Shown: positions 1 to 9,167, counted from the stretch's first letter. The stretch is DNA of 13,944 nucleotides from Dentipellis sp. KUC8613 (GCA_002286715.1 NSJX01000105.1:17005-30948), one strand, 5' to 3'. Program-made: numbers and translations. The notes: generated from the letters alone by a model not told the origin.

Positions 1-940
1 GGGGCGCAGCGAGAGGCGTGCAGCATGGTACGAGGGCGTGCGAGACGACACGAAGGCCTGCTGCGCGGCGAGATCGCACATGCTGCTGCGTTGCTAGAAG
101 GCGTGAGGCGGGGGGATCGCACGCGGCGCGGCGCGAGGGGGTACGAGGTCATGCGGGTCGGCGGGTGCAAGAGTAAGCACACCTGATGGGCTATTTCGAG
201 GGTGCAAAACGGCGTTGTGGGAACGTGACGGGGCAAAAGGCAGCGGCGAGAGACGGGGGGCGGTGCCACAATGGCAGCACTGGGACGTGCAATGTTGTCG
301 TGGAGACACAATGGGGGATAAAGACGGTGGCTGAGGCGCCAGACGGCAGTCTCAGGGTTCGAGAGGGCGGCCCTGGGGCGCAGGAGGGCGTGGCAGGCGG
401 GCGGGCGCGAAACAACGGCGGTGCGGCGCGGCCGTGACAGAGTCGAGAGGGATGGCGATAGCGCGTGGACAGCATGCACGGGACATTATGCCCTGGGGGG
501 AAATCGATAGTCGAGATGCTGAGAAGGGAGTCTGGGCGAGATCCTGTCTGCATGCGAGACGGCGGCCGCACGGATGAGAGAGGGAGGGCGTGGACAGCGC
601 ACCCGAGAGGGACCGGAGTGACAGCGGCAGGTGGAGAGTGGCGGCGTGCGGAGGAGGACGATGGCAGGACCTGCAGGGCGACAAGGACGCGAGCCCGGGA
701 TCCCGGGCTCGCGCGGTCAGTCAAAAGCAAAATCGAAGAAACGGCAACGCACCTGAATACCCAATTGTCCCTCTCACCACGGTCTCTTGATATTCATGCG
801 TGCGTGCGTCTGTTGTGTGTGTTGACGACGGGCGGTCGTGGTGGGGCGAGTACGGGGGGTAAGTATGTTGATGTTGAGACGTTGAGAGTGAGCAACACAC
901 ACGAAGTTGCTTCAGGCTTCGGCAATTCCCGCGCACTCGT
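1..940. other. GC-rich, G-biased intergenic DNA without a supportable gene
   Basis: The + strand is GC-rich with clearly more G than C, full of GGGCG, GCGAG and GGCGTG words. Open frames exist on both strands, but their predicted proteins are compositionally odd (Arg, Gly, Pro, Ala, Ser), have no recognisable domain and overlap each other. I therefore call no gene. The one notable structure is the palindrome at 688-713. The G bias is opposite to the C bias that begins near 940, so this may be the same kind of sequence in inverted orientation. Confidence 0.6.
688..713. repeat. 26-bp perfect palindrome
   Basis: The stretch reads the same on both strands from 688 to 713, centred on GGGATCCC, with the inner core GAGCCCGGGATCCCGGGCTC. 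The next outward pair (A at 687, C at 714) does not match. It is GC-rich enough to form a stable cruciform or hairpin. It lies about 230 bp before the point where strand composition flips from G-rich to C-rich. Function is unknown. Confidence 0.85.
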
Positions 941-1266
941 CATCAGCGCAGTGGCACCGCCGCCCTCTCATGCGCCAGCTTGTACTACCGCCCTCGCCAC
1001 CCTCACCCACCCACCACCGCCCTCTCACGCCCCGTCGCCATCTCTGCGCGTCCGCCGCCGCCGCCGCTCGTCCGCCGCCATCCTCGCTCGCACACCACCG
1101 CCTTCGTTCGCCTACCGCCGCCCTCGTTCGCCTCACGCCGCCTTCGACGCCCTCGACGCCGCCTCCGCACGCCCCACGCGCCGTCCAGGCACCCTACGCG
1201 CCCTACGCGTCCTCCCCGCCGCCCCCGCCGCCTTAGTTCGCCCCCCGCCGCCTTCGTTCGCCCCCT

Positions 1267-1467
1267 GCCGCCTTCGTTCGTCCCCCGCCGCCCTCGGCCG
1301 CCCTCTACGCGCCGTCCAGCGTCCTCGGCCGCCCTCTGCCACCCCCGCCGCCTTTGTTTGCCCTCTGCCGCCCTCTACACGCCCTCCAGCGCTCTCGGCC
1401 GCCCCCGCCGCCTTCGTTCGTCCCCCGCCGCCCTCGGCCGCCCTCTACGCGCCGTCCAGCGTCCTCG
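1267..1467. repeat. 61-bp exact direct repeat with 140-bp period
   Basis: The 61 bases at 1267-1327 are repeated exactly at 1407-1467, 140 bp downstream. A partial third copy of the CCCTCTACGCGCCGTCCAGC portion (first two copies at 1301 and 1441) begins at 1572, 131 bp further on. This shows that the low-complexity block has a higher-order repeat of roughly 130-140 bp, so it arose at least partly by duplication of larger units. Confidence 0.8.
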
Positions 1468-1902
1468 CCCGCGCCCTGCCGCCTTCGTTCACCCCCCGCC
1501 ACCTTCGTTCGCCTCCCGCCACCTTCGTTCGCCCCCTGCCGCCTTCGTTCGCCCTCCAGCGCCCTCGACCGCCCTCTACGCGCCGTCCAGCGTCCTCGGC
1601 CGCCCTCTGCCGCCCCCGCCGCCTTTGTTCGCCCTCTGCCGCACTCCAGCGCCCTCCACGCGCCCTCCACCACCCTCGGCCGCCCTCCACCACCCTCGGC
1701 CGCCCTCGGCCACCCTCTACGCGCCCTCCGCACGCCGTACGTGCCCTCGTCGGGCCGTACGAGCTGTCCCCGCGCCTTCCGCGCCCTCCACCGCCCTCTC
1801 CGCGCCGCCTGCCGCCCTCACGCGCCGTACGTACGTGCCGTACGCGCCGTACACGGCCTCTTCGGGCCGCATGCGGCCTCCACGCGCCCTCCGCCGCCTC
1901 CG

Positions 1903-2208
1903 GTGCTGCAGTGCATCGGCGACCTGTTTAAGGGCGTGCAGGCGATCCAGGATGGCGCGAGCAGCAGGTCAAGTGGAGGTGGCGCCGCGAACGCATACTA
2001 CCAGAGCGCCTCGAGTGCCGGCGGACGCGTGTACTCGACCCCGCTGCCCCCGCCCCCGCCGCCCAGTGCGCCCGCACCGGCACCAACCAACGGCGCATAC
2101 GGCGGCGGCGGGAGCCCGTACTCGCACGCGCCGGCGCACACGCACCACCACGCGCTTCCCGCGTACTAGCACCAGCCGCCCCCGCCCCCACCGCACATGA
2201 CGCCCTAG
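1903..2208 (+). pseudogene. Broken 3' end of an unidentified protein gene embedded in the repeat block
   Basis: Between stretches of C-rich repeat, the frame starting at 1903 gives a sequence unlike the surrounding Arg/Pro strings. It begins CIGDLFKGVQAIQDGASSR after a CTGCAG that could be a splice acceptor. A Gly/Ser/Tyr-rich part follows, then a proline run, then a His-rich tail. The frame meets TAG at 2167-2169 but continues sensibly in the same frame with His-Gln, six prolines and HMTP to a second TAG at 2206-2208. A CAG-to-TAG change would explain the first stop. No promoter or upstream exon can be identified. I do not recognise the family. It may be a gene remnant swallowed by repeat expansion, or the last exon of a gene whose other exons are missing. 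Confidence 0.4.
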
Positions 2209-3076
2209 CGACGCCCTAACGACCTGGCTGCGTGCTCTAGTGATGGTGCCTTCCCGCCCTCTTGCTCCCCCGCCGTGCCGTCTGCTCCCCCATCGCGCAC
2301 TTTCGCGCCCCGTGGCAACACCTGGCTGCGCTTACCCGCCCTCGCGTCGCCGTCACGCCCTCGCTCACCGCCGTGCCCTCGTGCGTCTCATGGCGCTGTT
2401 TCGTGGCCAGGATCCCCGCGAAAGCCTCTCAACCCTCTCGCCGCCCTTACCGACCTCGTGCTGCCGCCACGCACCTCCGTCCCGCGCTCCCTTCCCGCCG
2501 CTACACACCTCCACCCTGCAGTCACGCGCCCCAGCCCAGCCGTTGTGCCGCCCTCTCAAACGCTTCGCGCCGCCATCGTGCCTCGCTCACCATGCTCGCC
2601 GTCTTGCGCCCTCCCTCGTTTTCCCACCACGCACCGTCGTGCCGTCGTTGCGCGCTGTCACACCACACGCCCCACCGCCCCTTCATGCGGCCTGTGCCGC
2701 CCTGATTTGTGCCCTCGAGCCCTGTGCGTGCGATCTCGCGCCCCATCGCCGCCCTCGCCACGCTCTCGTGCCTTCTGGTGCCCTCTCGTGCCTCGGACCA
2801 CCGCCCTCGTTCGCCCTTCGCCATCCTTGTTCGCCTGCCGGCGCCTCCCGCCCACCGCCGTCATCTTGCGCCCGTAGGCGCCCTCTCTCGCTCCAGCACG
2901 CCCTGCCGCCGTCTTCGCGCGCTCACCGCCGCCCTCTCACTCCCACCACCGCCCTCGCGCGCTCTCGCGAGTCCTGCTCGCCCCCTCTTGTGCCCACCGC
3001 CACCCTCTCTGCCCTTTCATGCCCTCACGCACCCCGAGCGGTCCTTGCACGCTCTCTCGAGCTCCGCCCGCCTCCT

Positions 3077-3138
3077 CGCGCGCCAGCGCATCCCACCGCC
3101 GCTCTCTCGCACGCCAGCGCATCCCACCGCCACTCTCT
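3077..3138. repeat. 31-bp tandem repeat, two copies
   Basis: Positions 3077-3107 and 3108-3138 are two adjacent 31-bp copies, each containing GCCAGCGCATCCCACCGCC and differing at only a couple of bases. Related diverged copies of the same word occur near 3214-3240 and 3370-3400. This part of the block is therefore a true minisatellite and not only a biased composition. Confidence 0.75.
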
Positions 3139-3740
3139 CGCGCGCCGGTGCGTGTCACCCCCGTCCTCACCGCCGCCGCTCGTCTGCCGCCATCCTTGAT
3201 CGCCCCTCACCGCCTCCTCGTGCGCCAGTGCATCCCACTGCCGCCCTCGCGCCCCACCGCCACCTCCTCGTGCCCACCGCCGTCTCTGCGCGCCCCCCGC
3301 CACCGTCGCTCGTCCGCAGTCGCCGTCGCTCGCCCACGGCCGTCCTCAACCGCCCACCACTTCCTCCTCGCGCGCCAGCGCATCCCACCGCCGCCGTCTC
3401 GCGCGACAGCGCGTCCCACGGCCGTCCTCGCCGCTGTCGCTCACCCCCTGCCACCGTTTCTCGTCCGCCGCCGCCGTCGTCGTCCACCGCCGTTTGCGCT
3501 CTCCGCACCGTCCGCCGCCCTCTCCGCGCCCTCTGCAAGCCGTACGCGCCCTTCGCACGCCGTTTCCGCCCTCCTCGTGCCCTCCTCGCGCCATTCGCGC
3601 TCTCCGGTCCCTCCCTCCTTGCACGCCCTCCCCCCGCCTCTCGTGCCTGTGCCCACCCTTCCTTGCCCACTCACACGCGCTCGCCTCCACGCGCGCCCTC
3701 CTCATCACCCTCATTCGTGCGCCTCGCGCCCTCTTAGCGC

Positions 3741-3780
3741 CGTCGTCGCACCCCTCGCACCGTCGTCGCACCCCTCGCAC
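3741..3780. repeat. 20-bp perfect tandem duplication
   Basis: The 20-mer CGTCGTCGCACCCCTCGCAC occurs at 3741-3760 and immediately again at 3761-3780. The following bases (CATCATCGTGCGCC) are a diverged continuation. It belongs to the CGTCGTCGC-type sub-block that fills about 3730-4390. Confidence 0.85.
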
Positions 3781-4395
3781 CATCATCGTGCGCCTTTGCG
3801 CGCCGTCGTTGCGCCATCGCCTTTGCCCCCACGTCCACGCGCCTTCGCGCCCTCTTTGTGCCGTCGTCGCGCCACTCGCGCCGTCATTGCGCGCCTTCAA
3901 GCGCCTCGCCACCCATGTTCATGCGCCTTCACACATCTCGCACCCTCTTCACACCCGTCGCGCCCGTCGTGCTGTCGTCGTCGTGCCCCTCACGCCGTCG
4001 TCGCGCCTCTCGTGTCGTCCTCATGCCCCTATCCTGCCGTCGTCGCGCGCCTTTGTGCCCCTCGCATTCCTCGCGCCGTCGCGCCGTCGCGCCCCTCACG
4101 CCCTCGTCGTGCCATCGTTGTCGCGCCCACATTCACGCGCCTTCGCGCGTGCCGTGCCGTCGTCGTCGTGCCCCTGACGTCACGCTCGTCGCACCCTCGC
4201 GCTCATCGCGCCGTTGTCGTGCCCACAGCTTCTCGCCTCGCACCCCCTCGGCCTCTTCGCGTCCTCGCGCCCTCCTCTTCGCGCCGTCGCGCCCTAGTAC
4301 CCTCATGCCTGCCTGCGCTGCTGTTGCGCTGCTGTTGCGCTCTCATGCCCCGCGCCGTCGTCGCGCTGTGCCTGCCCTCCCGCACTCTTCGTGCC

Positions 4396-5082
4396 TGTGT
4401 TGCATAATATATATGTGATACTGTAATAATATTATAAGCTTTCTTTTTGCTTGTCTCATACCTCAACAATCATGACTATTAGTAAATTACAAAATTTTGT
4501 AGTCATGACTATATTGTTCATGTAGACATCATAGCATAGGCTGTTAATTATATATGGCTATATGTACTATGAACACTTGAGTAGAACCTATGGGACCTAT
4601 GGAACAACATGGCTGTCTATGGGTGCTATGGAACCCTCCATTGTTGACCATCTCATTCCATAGCTACCATAGTCTAGCTAATTGGGCCCCTTGCTATAAA
4701 AATTTGAAAATTTTCAGATGGTTCAACTGAACTGCCTCCAGGCTGCTAAGCGTTTTCATTACAATAGTGTGTTGTTCTATCCAATCTCTGAGGCTTTCAT
4801 TGATATTCAACATTATTATTTTCTCTTAGTTGGGGTCTTGATAGTTGTAGTATACTAGTTCTTTTGTATTCTTGTTGGAGCAATCAATAAAATGGATTTC
4901 AATGCTCCCACTATTTGGATTTGAGCATATGGGGGAGTCTTAAATATTCCACCTGGACATCATGCATGGATCAAACAAAATCCAGTAAAATTGAATAAAG
5001 TTAGACAAAAACATCATAGAAGATAAGATCAAATGAAATTGGGTGACACAGAGACAAATCAGAGCAAGTCAGAGCAAGTCAA
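4396..5082. other. AT-rich intergenic DNA, no gene seen
   Basis: Composition changes abruptly at about 4396 from C-rich repeat to AT-rich unique-looking DNA. Nothing here reads as a credible protein or RNA gene. Around 4585-4675 there are several CTATGG-type words. The segment CTATGGGTGCTATGGAAC (4616-4633) has an imperfect inverted partner near 4655-4672 (15 of 18 positions by eye), which could form a hairpin. Confidence 0.5.
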
Positions 5083-5246
5083 ACTAGTTGGGAGTGACAT
5101 GCAGCATGGTCTTTCATGCCAGTTCATTATTACTTGGATAAATCATAAAATTAAGAACTCATTAGTATTTACCGAGATGAAATACCCTGCCTCCCCCTGG
5201 CTGAATCAGATCCTGCCGCACATGTGACGGCCCACTCCCAACTAGT
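5083..5246. mobile_element. Possible MITE-like element with 14-bp inverted repeats
   Basis: The 14 bases ACTAGTTGGGAGTG at 5083-5096 have an exact inverted partner, CACTCCCAACTAGT, at 5233-5246. They bound a 164-bp AT-rich segment with no recognised coding capacity, although a 64-codon frame crosses it. The palindromic tip means the ends can also be read as TTGGGAGTG/CACTCCCAA flanked on each side by CTAG, which would serve as a 4-bp target duplication. Size and structure fit a small non-autonomous DNA element. A chance inverted repeat or another hairpin is also possible, and no second copy lies in the window. Confidence 0.4.
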
Positions 5247-5389
5247 AATGAGTTAGCATCCTCGACCTTCTTGGACAGTGTTGGTTTCTCTTCCTGTTAT
5301 CTGATCAGACTCTTACCACTTATCACATGTTATCCTGAGTACATAGACCTTTACAACAATGTCAGAAGATTTTTATTCTGATGTGAAAG
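5247..5389. other. AT-rich spacer
   Basis: A short stretch with no recognisable gene or repeat, linking the putative inverted-repeat element to the 10-bp array. Confidence 0.4.
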
Positions 5390-6070
5390 CTTTAGATTTG
5401 AACTTGATCTCATTTCAATCCATTTACTTGATTCAATCTAATGAAACCTGACTTGGTTTGCTTGACCTCAATATCATCTGGTTTGATCTGAGTTTAGCTG
5501 ATTTTATTCAATTTGAACTGAATTGATCTGATTTGATGTAAATTGACCTGACTTAATGTGATTGAATAAGATTTGATTTCATTTGATCTGATTTGATCTA
5601 ATTTAATGCAATTTTATCTGATTTAATTGAATTTTATCTGATTTTATCTGACTCAATGTGATTGAATCTGATTTTAGTTGATTTGATCTCATACAATCTG
5701 ATTTGATCTGACTTGATCTGATTTAATCCAATTTTACTTGATTTTATCGGATTGTATCTGCTTTTATCTGATTTAATGCAATTTCACTTGACTTTATCTC
5801 ATTAAATCCACTTTGATTCAATTTGATCTGATTTGATCTGATCTGATCTGATTTTACTCGATTTTATCAGATTTTACATGCTTTGATTTGACTCCATCTT
5901 ATTTGATCTGATTTTTATCGATTTTATCAGATTTTACTTGCTTTCATTCAATGCAATTTGAATTGATGTCACTGTATATGACTTCACATGATTTAATCTG
6001 ATTTTACCTGATTTTATCCGATTTTATTCGATTTTATTCGATTTTATTCGATTTTATTCGATTTTATTCA
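5390..6070. repeat. Diverged 10-bp tandem array (ATTTGATCTG / ATTTTATTCG)
   Basis: About 680 bp of degenerate decamers, mostly variants of ATTTGATCTG, ATTTTATCTG and ATTTAATGCA. The units become more uniform to the right. From 6001 the sequence is in register with a strict 10-bp period, and ATTTTATTCG occurs four times without change at 6021-6060, followed by a one-base variant at 6061-6070. Older copies on the left are diverged and the youngest ones sit at the right edge. The phased T and A tracts make intrinsic DNA curvature plausible. No gene lies here. Confidence 0.85.
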
Positions 6071-6182
6071 GCTGTCTTGAAGTCTGTATGGTGTTTGTAG
6101 TGTCATTACAATTGTTGTATAAGCCGGACTTTTGTTGTTTTGAGGGTAGGTATGTGTAGTAGAAACATTTGGATACAAGTGA

Positions 6183-6450
6183 AGTCATTTGGCTCAGTGG
6201 TTAACTTGCAACCAATGGGCTTTTTGCAGTTCAATGCCTGAGGCTGCCGGTTCAAACCTTGCTCGCACCAGTAAGTTGTTGTTAGTCTGAAACCAAACCT
6301 GTATGAGCCCGCAGGGGATCCCCCTTCGCCCCATTTATGGGCATGCTCGTGATCCTTTTTGGGACTAGACCCCTAGCGGGGAATGCTGGGATTCAACTGC
6401 TGTGGCGGCACTTATCTATGTAGTTATCGGAAGAGCACGTGAGCACAAAA
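6183..6450 (+). mobile_element. tRNA-derived SINE-like element
   Basis: An RNA polymerase III internal promoter is visible. The A box TGGCTCAGTGG at 6190-6200 fits the eukaryotic consensus TRGCNNAGYGG completely. The B box GGTTCAAACCT at 6249-6259 differs at only a position or two, and the spacing of 48 nt is normal for tRNA-like genes. The T-arm around the B box pairs at four of five positions, and the head ends in an encoded CACCA at 6266-6270. The D and anticodon arms do not fold well, so this is not a working tRNA. About 180 bp of tRNA-unrelated sequence follow, as in the body of a SINE. The right end is approximate, since I see no clear tail or target duplication. It lies about 75 bp upstream of the helicase start codon and may contribute to its 5' region. 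Confidence 0.5.
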
Positions 6451-6523
6451 ATGTATTGAGAAACCTTGGTGCGAGTTAACTATCTCATCATACAACCATC
6501 CTATCATACACTCTATCATACCT

Positions 6524-9102
6524 ATGCCATACACCGGCGGCCGCGAGTGCTGGTCAACTCCAGACGGCTTCCTGTTAATTCGACACATTCTTTCACCCCG
6601 ACTGCCTACATGGTCACACGGTCCTTACGATTGGCAAATCAAATGTACAGCCCACATACTGGATAAGAAGAAGCAGCTCGCCGTCGCAGCGTGCGGAGAA
6701 GGCAAGACTGCAGTCGCGTACTTGCATCTTCTTGTCTTGCAGGAGTTGCTGCGTAACCCAAAGCTACCGAGACTTGGGGCCGCTGTGCCAAGCCAGCCCG
6801 TGGTACTGGTAGTCAGCCCACTCAGTGATCTAGGTGTTAGCCAGGTGAGCTGTGATGCACCGTCGAAAGCACCCATATAAGATTTACCAGCTTGTTAGGT
6901 TGGAGAAATGGTGACCCTCGGGATCAAAGCCGTATCTCTTCATGTTGAAAATATTCGCCGGGCCCATCTGAAGGGCGTGAACCTTCTGACGGACATCCGT
7001 GAACTCCGGTATTCAGTTGTTATAGCATCTCCTGAACGTCTCACCTCATCGAAGTTTGACAAGATCCTACGAGATGACAAGTTTCGAGATAATCTGGTGC
7101 TGTATGTCGTGGACGAGGCGCACGTTGTCATTCCATGGGGTACTTCCTTCCGGCCGCACTACAAAGACATTGGTCGCATTTGCGCGCGCATACCACCGAA
7201 TGTCACCGTGTTAGCGATGACGGCCACGTCTAGGCCCGGAAGGGACGAAGACACGCTTATGCGACTGTTGGGATTCACGGAAAGCAATTTCCTGGTGACC
7301 CGGCGCCCCTGCGAGAAGAAGAACTTACGAATGGTTTACCAAACGCTAACCCACAGACTCGAAGGGAAAACATTTCCGGACATTGGTTGGGTTGCGCGAG
7401 GAGAATTCAAGGTCATAATCTATTGCGCCACAATCGACTTATGCCATCGGGTCGCAATGTACCTTTGGCATCTGCGTCCACAAGGTCAGATCCGCAAGCG
7501 AAACATTTGAGTATATAACGGACTTACCTGGGACAACGAGAACGCGAAAGTCCTCAAGGACTTCCAAACCGACCCCGAGACCTTTGTAGTCATTGCGACT
7601 ATCAAGTTTGGCATGGGTATTGATGTGCGGTCTGCCCAGGTTGTAATCAATCTTGGTCTTCCTGAATCTGCCGAGGCAGACTTGCAGCAGAAGGGCCGGG
7701 CTGGGCGCGACGCGAGGGTAGATGCGTGTGGAATTACTTACGTTGAGCAGTCGCTCGTGGCGGCTGCGAAGGCGGAGTCGGAAGTTGTCGCCGCTGACGA
7801 CGATGCGGGCTATAATTCCGATTCCGGAGTTGTCTTGCACTGCCAGAAGATGTTGACGAGAGCAAAGAACGGCGGGTTGAAGTCGAAGCAGAAGGCGCCA
7901 ATGGTTCCGATCTCAACGGAACCAAAATCAACGGAACGAAACAACACAAGCGCCGGCGATCTCGCGTCCTTGGACACGAACTTGCCTACTTCCACCCGCT
8001 CTCGCTGGCCCAAACTCGATGTTGGGCTACGAGTTCTAATTCTACGTCACGTCAGAAGGGATTGCCTTGTCGCGGGGTACAATACTCTGTTTGGCAGCGA
8101 GGGCGCGAACGGCCGTGGCGGCGGCGACTGCTTTCGAGCGCAGCGACGACTCCCGTGTTCCAGCTGCTCAGACAACCCATTCTTTGCACAAACTATGGTT
8201 TTCTTCAATAGGCCTGTACCAGCACCACGACCTGCTCCCTTTCCAAACTCCACAACCGGACCATCACCTCCTGACCCGTCGCCTCTCCCATCCTCGCCTC
8301 TCGAATCGCCGCCTCTTGATCCAGTGCTTTTCGACAAATCGCAAAAGAAAATTGTAAGGCTTACCCAAGACATGCAGAAGATTGCAAGTCAAGCTCTGGA
8401 CACCTTCGCGCGCCAGAAGTGGCTTAGCAAGAACACCGACGACAGTCGTTTCTTCCCGTACGCTGTATACTTTCCCCTCGACGGTTACCAACGACTGCTC
8501 CATCAATTTCATTTAATCCGTTCACAAGACTCTCTCAAGCGCGTACTCTTTGACTGGGACTACCTACGAGAAGATCTCCCAGATCTTTTCATACTTGTAC
8601 GAGATCTCAACAAACAGTTTGACCTAGCTCGTGTCAACAACCGGCAAGCTGCTGCGCTGAAGGGCGCGGAAACGCGCCGGCGCAATGCAGCTGCCAAAGG
8701 TGAGCTTCCAGGCTTCTTTCTGATGCCAGGCTAACAATCGACAGCTGCAGCACAAGCTGTACCTCCTGTCACTATGCCCATCGCGGTCGGATCTGGAGTT
8801 CTCACCGACGCACAAAACGAATGGCCGACACCTTCGTAGGATTCATCTTTGTTCCACATTTCTGAATAGTGATCTGAATAGTATATCTCAGGCACAAGGC
8901 TGCAAGCGATGCCATGAAATCATCAAGGCCTTCACTCAATCAGCATGAGTACACGCCAGGATTCACGTATTCGGATGAGAACACTCCACCTATGGACGCG
9001 CGTGCGAAGCGTTCACGCCCTCGAGCAGGTACCAGTGCAGGGGCGGATCCACGTCCATTGAAGAGGACGCGCGCGAGTGGCAAGCAAAAGGCAGTCGTTT
9101 AG
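6524..9102 (+). CDS. RecQ-like DEAH-box DNA helicase, four exons, one in-frame TGA
   Basis: The exons are 6524-6844, 6899-8699, 8745-8835 and 8892-9102, together 808 codons. RecQ-type helicases use ATP to unwind DNA 3' to 5' in repair and recombination. Visible parts: a GPYDWQ element near residue 33; Walker A AACGEGKT (55-62); SPLSDLG (about 98-104); DEAH (179-182); TAT of motif III (215-217); a motif V region ATIKFGMGID (about 340-349); motif VI QQKGRAGRD (370-378). Cysteines at about 496, 518, 527 and 530 may bind zinc. A proline-rich linker, a helical C-terminal region and a basic, possibly nuclear-targeting tail follow. I know this helicase type from expanded agaricomycete families, not as the housekeeping RecQ. 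Codon 311 (7508-7510) is TGA in frame between the two helicase lobes, with homology continuing directly after it. CGA to TGA at a CpG would explain it, so the copy may be a pseudogene or need readthrough. The ATG has a weak context (C at -3). Confidence 0.78.
6845..6898 (+). other. Helicase intron 1 (54 nt, phase 0)
   Basis: The donor GTGAGC follows CAG and the acceptor is TTGTTAG. Removing 54 nt joins the Ia-motif region (DLGVSQ) to VGEMVTLGIKAVSL in frame. Without splicing the frame stops within the intron. Confidence 0.85.
7508..7510 (+). other. In-frame TGA inside the helicase core
   Basis: The codon lies between RKRNI and VYNGLTW. The frame before and after is the same and both sides read as RecQ-like helicase. 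No standard intron removes it: the only in-frame candidate (GTCAGA at 7485 to GAG at 7511) would be 27 nt, far shorter than the other introns here. The preceding codon ends in T, and a C-to-T change in CGA (Arg) is the simplest explanation. Confidence 0.75.
8700..8744 (+). other. Helicase intron 2 (45 nt, phase 1)
   Basis: The donor GTGAGC is followed by a textbook branch-point GCTAAC at 8730-8735 and the acceptor GACAG. Splicing joins the alanine/lysine segment RRNAAAK to AAAQAVPPVTMPIAV in frame and avoids the stop at 8732-8734. Confidence 0.8.
8836..8891 (+). other. Helicase intron 3 (56 nt, phase 2)
   Basis: The donor GTAGGA is weaker than the others, and the acceptor is ATCTCAG. Splicing turns TC|G into a serine codon and reads on into HKAASDAMKSSRPSLNQHE, matching the frame of the open segment that ends at 9102. 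If it is not spliced, the protein ends at the TAG at 8837-8839, 71 codons earlier. Confidence 0.6.
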
Positions 9103-9167
9103 ATGGGTAATGCCATAGGCTATGATTGGCTATAGTCAGCTAACATTTGTACAGGTACCTATGCTAT
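9103..9167. other. 65-bp convergent intergenic gap
   Basis: This gap separates the stop codons of the + strand helicase and the - strand DUF6589-type gene. It is AT-leaning and contains the imperfect inverted words CCATAGGCTATG and GGCTATAG. There is too little room for two separate 3' UTRs, so the transcripts very probably overlap antisense in their 3' ends. Confidence 0.6.

Larger units (their letters stand above)
941..4395. repeat. C-rich low-complexity / minisatellite-like block
   Basis: About 3.4 kb in which the + strand is dominated by C with interspersed G and T. It is built of recurring words such as CGCCCTC, CGCCGCCTTCGTTCG, CCGTCGTCGCGCC and GCGCCAGCGCATCCCACCGC. Reading frames remain open in several frames and on both strands only because stop codons are rare in such DNA. 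The translations are monotonous Arg, Pro, Ser, Ala and His strings, so I do not annotate them as genes. Longer-range repetition is visible: a 61-bp exact repeat, a 20-bp tandem pair and a 31-bp tandem pair. A protein-like island at 1903-2208 interrupts the block. Confidence 0.8.

Noticed and set aside
2200..2222. CCCTAG/CCCTAAC words suggesting telomeric repeats
   Set aside because: Only isolated copies are present and there is no tandem array. A subtelomeric position cannot be claimed from them.
465..4407. Several long open frames of 200 to nearly 500 codons on both strands
   Set aside because: They lie in C- or G-biased low-complexity DNA where stop codons are rare, overlap each other in several frames, and translate into Arg/Pro/Ser/Ala strings with no domain.
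5033..5227. 64-codon + strand frame in AT-rich DNA
   Set aside because: No domain, no codon bias, and it crosses the left inverted repeat of the putative MITE. Best explained by chance.
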